NCBI GenBank assembly: GCA_027009865.1
Contig: JALVCR010000186.1
Span: 1 to 10,053 of the forward strand
Direction: 5' to 3'
Length of the DNA: 10,053 bases
Source: Campylobacterales bacterium
Lineage (GTDB): Bacteria; Campylobacterota; Campylobacteria; Campylobacterales; JAADDG01
The position numbers and the translations under genes are program-made. The notes under the pieces were generated by a model. The model had not been told where the DNA came from. It worked only from the letters and a program-made list of their open reading frames with translations, and did not search any database. This document shows positions 6,378-10,053 of the stretch, in pieces (position 1 is the first letter of the stretch; each line of letters begins with the position of its first letter).

Positions 6378-7438
6378 ATATAAGGCTTGATCCTTCCGCT
6401 TGCGTTAGATACTCCTCAAAATTGAGCCAATGCAGAAAATGCGAAGAGATTTGCGGTTTTGAAGCGATAAAGTGCGAAGATTTCAAAATATCTATTTTTC
6501 AAGAGAGATGCGTTTTATGCGCAGCCTGTGTCGGAGTCTGCCCGACTGAAGCTATTGAAATGAAAAATTTCAGCATAAAAGATTTCTTTTTTGATTTTAT
6601 CAAAGAGGAAGAGAGTAAAATAGGATGCAAATACAATTTTGTATGCTTAAGCGCTTTAAATGTAGAGTATCTCATCTCTTTGGCTTTAATTAAAGATATT
6701 GTTTTGGATTTGGGACACTGCGAAAACTGCGAACTTGATGAAAAGGTAAAAAAACAGATAGAGTCAAACATCAAAGAAGCCAATTTCATTTTGCAAAAAA
6801 TTTCCAAAAAAGAGATAAAAAGCGAAAAACTTCTTTTACAAAAAGAGAAAAAAACAGACAGAAGAGATTTCTTTAAAGCCTTCTCTTTAAAAAATGCTCA
6901 AAATTTGGCAAAGGAGAAGGAAGAAGAGCTAAAATATCTTAAAAACCCGACAGTATCGATAGATGCAGCCCAAAGCGCGAAAAAAAGAGAGAAAATAATT
7001 CCAAACAAAAGAAAAATACTCTATAGCGTATTAAAAAGAGCTAAAAAACCAAATGAGTATGATAGGATAGAGAGCAATAAAATATCTTTTGTATCTTCAA
7101 AAGAGATAGATGAAAGCTGCGATAACTGCTCTATCTGCTATAGGATATGTCCAAGCGGGGCTTTAAGCTCAAATATAAAAGAGAGCGTTATCTATTTTGA
7201 CGATATGCTGTGCCTTAAATGCCATCTATGCCATGACGTATGCGAAAAGGATTCGATAAAAATCTCTCCCTTTTTCGATACAAAAGAGTTTTTCAATCCG
7301 TCCCAAAAAGTCTTAAAACAGTTTGAGGTAATAAGGTGCAACGAATGCGGAAATTTTTTCACCTATTTAGAAGGGGAGAAGATTTGTAGAAGATGTAAAA
7401 TCGAAGAGGAAGAGGCCAAAAATTTGTGGGGATTTTAA
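6374..7438 (+). CDS. Multi-cluster 4Fe-4S protein with zinc-ribbon-like tail
   Basis: A 354-residue cytoplasmic-looking iron-sulfur protein starting at TTG 6374, which overlaps the torD TGA and follows GGAGAGAG. Cysteine groups in order: an extended set C10-x9-C20-x2-C23-x3-C27; a classic CxxCxxCxxxCP (C46, C49, C52, C56); a middle region with C85, C91 and HCENC (C116, C119); a long Lys/Glu-rich linker (about 140-240) containing DRRDFFKAF; CxxCxxCxxxCP (C249-C259); CxxCxxCxxxC (C280-C290); and a terminal CxxC-x12-CxxC (C322, C325, C338, C341) like a zinc ribbon. It could therefore carry four 4Fe-4S clusters plus other metal. There are no membrane helices and no N-terminal signal. Its place after torD suggests electron transfer to, or cluster supply for, the same molybdoenzyme. 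The precise family is not recognised. Confidence 0.8.
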   Translation: MNIRLDPSACVRYSSKLSQCRKCEEICGFEAIKCEDFKISIFQERCVLCAACVGVCPTEAIEMKNFSIKDFFFDFIKEEESKIGCKYNFVCLSALNVEYLISLALIKDIVLDLGHCENCELDEKVKKQIESNIKEANFILQKISKKEIKSEKLLLQKEKKTDRRDFFKAFSLKNAQNLAKEKEEELKYLKNPTVSIDAAQSAKKREKIIPNKRKILYSVLKRAKKPNEYDRIESNKISFVSSKEIDESCDNCSICYRICPSGALSSNIKESVIYFDDMLCLKCHLCHDVCEKDSIKISPFFDTKEFFNPSQKVLKQFEVIRCNECGNFFTYLEGEKICRRCKIEEEEAKNLWGF

Positions 7439-7452
7439 AAGGAGACATTTTG
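7437..7452 (+). promoter_or_regulatory. Ribosome site fixing a TTG start
   Basis: AAAAGGAG at 7437-7444 stands 5 bases before TTG 7450. It overlaps the stop codon of the iron-sulfur gene (7436-7438). This makes TTG 7450 a better start than the in-frame GTG at 7426, which has only a distant GAGG. Confidence 0.65.
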
Positions 7453-7845
7453 CAAAGAGATCCAAGAGAACTTTTAAAAAAAGAGATAACAATAATAGCT
7501 TATGCGGGAGAAGAGAGCGCAAACTCGCCGATTCAAAACGTAGTAAACGACTATCTAAGCTCTAATAAAATAGACGCCCATTTGATAGGAATATCGATAA
7601 AAGAGGATGATTTTGATTTTTTTATAAAAAATCTTAAAAATTCTAAAGTGGAAGTTACGATATTTTCACAAGAGTTTCAAAAAAAAGCGGCAAAAGCTTT
7701 TAATGTTCAGGGCTTTTTAATAGCAGCTTTCAAAAATAGAGAAAATTTTATTTTAGTTGCTGAAAAAGAGACGATTATGATGGATGACAGAAAGCTTATT
7801 GAGATAATAGAGAAAATAATGAGGGAGAGAGATGGAAAATTTTAA
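7450..7845 (+). CDS. Shikimate-dehydrogenase N-domain-like protein, apparently non-catalytic
   Basis: A 131-residue protein with no confident functional assignment. Its order of motifs parallels the substrate-binding domain of shikimate dehydrogenase (AroE): SANSPIQN (23-30) opposite the SxSPxxHN motif, KIDAHLIGISIKEDDFDFFI (40-59) opposite the strand-helix that follows, VEVTIFSQE (67-75) opposite the NVTIPxKE motif, and QGFLIAAFKNRENFILVAEK (87-106) opposite AGAVNTL...DGxLxGDNTD. The catalytic Lys of NVTIPxK, the Asn of AVNTL and the Asp of NTD are all replaced, and there is no NAD(P)-binding domain. If the resemblance is real, it is a ligand-binding or protein-binding relic of that fold. 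The match was made by eye and could be coincidence. It overlaps the next gene by 14 bases and shares the torD operon. Confidence 0.6.
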   Translation: MQRDPRELLKKEITIIAYAGEESANSPIQNVVNDYLSSNKIDAHLIGISIKEDDFDFFIKNLKNSKVEVTIFSQEFQKKAAKAFNVQGFLIAAFKNRENFILVAEKETIMMDDRKLIEIIEKIMRERDGKF

Positions 7846-8284
7846 TTTAGACGATTTAAAAAATGATTTTGAAAATTTTCAAAAATGCTCCATTAAAGAG
7901 AGTAGCGAAGAGGAGATTTACGAGGGAGATTATATAACCATTTTAAAAGAAGAGATGCTAACTCCCGCAAAATGCGGAGTCTATTTCTCAAGATTTGATT
8001 TAAAAGCGATAGCCGATTTATACGGAGAGTCTATAATGGTCAGAGAGAGACGAAGAATGCTAACCGATATTTTAAAAGCTGTCTTTACAAAAGAGGATAT
8101 GAAAAGATTATTTGATATCATCAACGATACGATAAAACACAAAACCGACATATACAAAGAATTAGCGGCAAATTTTCCCTCTTCAAAAGAGATATTTGAA
8201 GATATGATAAATAAAAGCAAAAATTTTCAAAAAATTCTCTCAAAAATATTAAAAGATTTCAAAGGAATCGAAGCTGTCAAATAA
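7832..8284 (+). CDS. Small helical protein of unknown function, last gene of the torD operon
   Basis: A 150-residue soluble protein that I do not recognise. It starts at ATG 7832 after GAGGGAGAGAG, within the end of the preceding gene, so translation is coupled. The N-terminal third is acidic and probably partly disordered. From about residue 43 it looks like a bundle of helices, with motifs that read like conserved ones: TPAKCGVYFSRFDL (44-57), ADLYGESI (61-68), RERRRML (71-77), IYKELAANFPSSKE (107-120). It has two cysteines (C19, C48), no signal peptide and no membrane segment. Membership of the torD operon suggests a cytoplasmic role in assembly or regulation of a molybdoenzyme; this is inference from position only. 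Confidence 0.8.
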   Translation: MENFNLDDLKNDFENFQKCSIKESSEEEIYEGDYITILKEEMLTPAKCGVYFSRFDLKAIADLYGESIMVRERRRMLTDILKAVFTKEDMKRLFDIINDTIKHKTDIYKELAANFPSSKEIFEDMINKSKNFQKILSKILKDFKGIEAVK

Positions 8285-8310
8285 ACCCAGCTCCAAGGGG
8301 AGCTGAGTTT
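8283..8310. terminator. Bidirectional hairpin terminator between convergent operons
   Basis: The arms AAACCCAGCTCC (8283-8294) and GGAGCTGAGTTT (8299-8310) form a 12-bp stem with one C-A mismatch and a 4-base loop, AAGG. The stem overlaps the stop codons of both flanking genes, which are only 24 bp apart. The A-run on one side and T-run on the other allow it to stop transcription in both directions, although neither T-tract is long. Confidence 0.75.
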
Positions 8311-9331
8311 AATAGAGTTTTTGAATCATTCTGTTTAGCAAAATTTCGCTGTTTTTCAAAACTTCCAAACTTTCAGGATTTAGCTCTCCGTTTGAAGATT
8401 CTGGAGTTATTATAATTAATTTTATCTCTTTTGCTATATTGAAAGCATCTTCTATATCATTTTTGGATTTCTCGTGAAGCTCATTAAAACCTTTTTCCTT
8501 TTCAAAATGCAAAATCCTTTTAAGCTTCGCATTATACTCTTTTAAAAGAACATTCAAATCATTCAATATCTCTCTTGTTTTATTCACATGCTCATCTGTT
8601 TTTAAAATCTCCTCTTTTCTCTCTTCCCTTTTGCTCTTATGCTCAAAAGCCTTCTCTTTTATCTCTTCGGCAAGTTTTATATTTTTATTTGCAGTCAGGG
8701 AGACTTTTAGTTTATAGATAATAAAAAAGACTATTAAAGAAGCGCCCCCTACAACAGCGGCCCCGATACTCTCGTTAGGAGCGGCGCCTATCTGCTCAGA
8801 TACCCATTTTAAAATCTCTGTTATCTGCTCTTTGTTTGGTAGTTTATCCACAGGAATATTAAGCTTGTTCATAGCAAAATATCCAATAGTTCCAGCCGTC
8901 AAAGCGCCTCCCAAAATTCCCCATACAAAAGCTGAAAACCTACCACTGCTTGGCCTCTTTATCTGAGGGAGAGAATCTTTTTTATCATATTCAAAAGAGG
9001 GAGTCGGTATCTCCACATTAGATAAATCTTCCTCATATCCAAGCTCTTTTAAAAGCTCGTCTGTCTCTTTTAAAGTAGTATTTAATACCTCCTCTTCAAG
9101 CTTTTCAAGTCTGTCTATATCTTCATTTAGACGCTCCATAGCCTCTTTAATCTCTTTTTCAACACTTTCAACCAAAACTTTGGAAGCATCAACTATCTCA
9201 ACAACCTCTTCGTGAGGCTTTTTACCTTTTACTTCAGAAGTTTTTGAAACTGCCCCGCTGTTTTGAACTTCTTGTTCATTTTCATTAATATGCTCACTCT
9301 CTTGAATCTCTTTAACCTCTTTCCCTTCCAT
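8309..9331 (-). CDS. Two-helix membrane protein with flanking coiled coils, function unknown
   Basis: A 340-residue protein of no recognised family. Layout: an acidic, Ser/Asn-rich, probably disordered N-terminus (1-45); a coiled coil (about 52-98); a linker; a transmembrane helix rich in small residues (about 131-153, FSAFVWGILGGALTAGTIGY); a short loop (154-186) with IPVDKLP; a second helix (about 187-207, AAVVGGASLIVFFIIYKLK); and a very charged helical arm (about 213-300). Positive residues after the second helix suggest both arms lie in the cytoplasm, a hairpin with a short periplasmic loop. Such a shape fits a scaffold or membrane-tethering protein, but no function can be assigned. It starts 13 bp after the radical SAM gene, in the same operon. 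Confidence 0.85.
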   Translation of the reverse strand: MEGKEVKEIQESEHINENEQEVQNSGAVSKTSEVKGKKPHEEVVEIVDASKVLVESVEKEIKEAMERLNEDIDRLEKLEEEVLNTTLKETDELLKELGYEEDLSNVEIPTPSFEYDKKDSLPQIKRPSSGRFSAFVWGILGGALTAGTIGYFAMNKLNIPVDKLPNKEQITEILKWVSEQIGAAPNESIGAAVVGGASLIVFFIIYKLKVSLTANKNIKLAEEIKEKAFEHKSKREERKEEILKTDEHVNKTREILNDLNVLLKEYNAKLKRILHFEKEKGFNELHEKSKNDIEDAFNIAKEIKLIIITPESSNGELNPESLEVLKNSEILLNRMIQKLY

Positions 9332-9335
9332 CTAA

Positions 9336-9347
9336 TCACCTCCTTTA
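9336..9347 (-). promoter_or_regulatory. Near-perfect Shine-Dalgarno of the coiled-coil membrane protein
   Basis: The minus strand reads AAAGGAGGTGAT, a nearly full complement of the 16S rRNA 3' end, with the GGAGG core 7 bases from the ATG. It overlaps the stop codon of the upstream radical SAM gene. It is the strongest ribosome site in the window and suggests high translation of this small-operon membrane protein. Confidence 0.7.
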
Positions 9348-10053
9348 ATAGATCATATTCTCTTTTTTTAAAGCTTCTCTTATCTTTTTTATCTGTTTTT
9401 CTTTGCAATAGCACCATTTGGGAGCTAAAAGAGTATCATCCCTTATACCAGCCGTAACTCTTTGTATGATAACATTTTCAGGGATAATTTTCAAAGCCTC
9501 TATCAAAGTTTTTATATATTTCTCCTCAGAAATAGGCTTAAATCTTCCCTTCATATAATCTACCGCCAAAGCGGTATTTTTAACAACATATAAAGGGTGA
9601 ATTTTTAGAGAATCTATCTTTAAATCTACAGCCGTTTTGACGCTTTTTAACATCATCTCTTCTGTTTCGTTTGGAAGTCCGAAAATTAGATGTCCGCAAA
9701 CTTTCAAGCCTATCTCTTTTGTCTTTTTTATCGTCTCTATTACATTTTTTACGTCATGTCCTCTGTTTGTAATCTTCATCGTCTCGTCAAAAAAAGATTG
9801 AATTCCATACTCTATCCAAATCTCTCTCTCTTTGGAAAGCTCTTTTAAAAAATTCAAAATCTTATCCGTTACGCAATCGGTTCTTGTGCCTATGCTAAGG
9901 CCTATAACATCCTCTTTTTCTAAAGCGTGCTTATATAAAATTTTTAAAGTTTCAAAAGGAGCGTAAGTGTTTGTAAAAGATTGAAAATAGATAAGATATT
10001 TTTTTGCTTTAAACTTATTTTCTAAAACTTTTTTTGTCTTCTCATACTGAATA
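9345..10053 (-). CDS. YhcC/TIGR01212-type radical SAM protein (5' end outside window)
   Basis: The reading frame is open to the right edge (first full codon ends at 10052), giving the 235 C-terminal residues; a shorter reading starting at 9857 would only be an internal TTG. It resembles the YhcC family of radical SAM proteins related to the Elp3 SAM domain: KYLIYFQSFTNTYAP, GLSIGTRTDCV, IEYGIQSFFDETMKITNRGHD, VCGHLIFGLPNET, KIHPLYVVKNTALA, and near the end QRVTAGIRDDTLLAPKW. The CxxxCxxC cluster motif should lie in the missing N-terminal part and cannot be checked. Family members are about 300 residues long. The exact reaction is not established to my knowledge. It is followed by the coiled-coil membrane protein in the same operon; the promoter is outside the window. 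Confidence 0.88.
   Translation of the reverse strand, partial: IQYEKTKKVLENKFKAKKYLIYFQSFTNTYAPFETLKILYKHALEKEDVIGLSIGTRTDCVTDKILNFLKELSKEREIWIEYGIQSFFDETMKITNRGHDVKNVIETIKKTKEIGLKVCGHLIFGLPNETEEMMLKSVKTAVDLKIDSLKIHPLYVVKNTALAVDYMKGRFKPISEEKYIKTLIEALKIIPENVIIQRVTAGIRDDTLLAPKWCYCKEKQIKKIREALKKENMIY

Noticed and set aside
6851..6895. Tat signal in the iron-sulfur protein
   Set aside because: The RR motif is about 160 residues from the N-terminus and is not followed by a hydrophobic segment.
7426..7449. GTG 7426 as start of the AroE-like gene
   Set aside because: No well-placed ribosome site, whereas TTG 7450 follows AAAAGGAG directly.
9336..9350. ATCACCTCCTTTA on the plus strand resembles the 3' end of 16S rRNA
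   Set aside because: Nothing upstream resembles rRNA. It is the complement of a strong Shine-Dalgarno for the minus-strand membrane-protein gene.
9263..9457. Plus-strand 64-aa hydrophobic open frame
   Set aside because: It is antisense to two supported minus-strand genes and lacks a ribosome site.
9345..9857. A complete 170-aa radical SAM protein starting at 9857
   Set aside because: The frame stays open to the right edge and the upstream residues match the family, so 9857 is internal.
1..10053. CRISPR arrays, insertion sequences, phage or toxin-antitoxin genes
   Set aside because: No spaced direct repeats, transposase, integrase or toxin motifs were seen on either strand.

Overview
The window looks like chromosome from a low-GC member of the Campylobacterota (formerly Epsilonproteobacteria). 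The evidence is the gene order fliF-fliG-fliH-dxs-perR, which I recall from Campylobacter jejuni (Cj0318-Cj0322), together with AGA/ATA-rich, A-rich codon use. The genus cannot be fixed from the sequence; a vent-type thermophile such as a Nautiliales or Nitratiruptor relative is only a guess. I see no insertion sequence, tRNA, rRNA or CRISPR array.

Left part (1-5318, plus strand): the 3' two-thirds of fliF (MS ring), then complete fliG (switch/rotor), fliH (export ATPase regulator) and dxs (first step of the MEP isoprenoid pathway), tightly spaced like one operon. After an 86-bp AT-rich gap with its own -10 box comes a Fur-superfamily regulator. All five regulatory metal ligands of PerR are present, so it is called PerR rather than Fur.

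Middle part (5315-8284): a small periplasmic c-type cytochrome on the minus strand meets perR tail to tail, the two stop codons overlapping. Divergent from it is a compact four-gene plus-strand operon: a TorD-family chaperone for a molybdenum/tungsten enzyme, a multi-cluster 4Fe-4S protein, a 131-aa protein that looks like the substrate-binding half of shikimate dehydrogenase with its catalytic residues missing, and a 150-aa helical protein of unknown function. The first three genes all appear to start with TTG. The operon closes with a hairpin before any catalytic subunit appears, so it looks like a detached maturation or electron-transfer module for a molybdoenzyme such as formate dehydrogenase. 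This is the most interesting part of the window.

Right part (8309-10053, minus strand): a probable two-gene operon reading leftward. It holds the C-terminal part of a YhcC/TIGR01212-type radical SAM protein, which runs off the window edge, followed by a membrane protein with two transmembrane helices flanked by long charged coiled coils. The latter has an almost perfect Shine-Dalgarno sequence.
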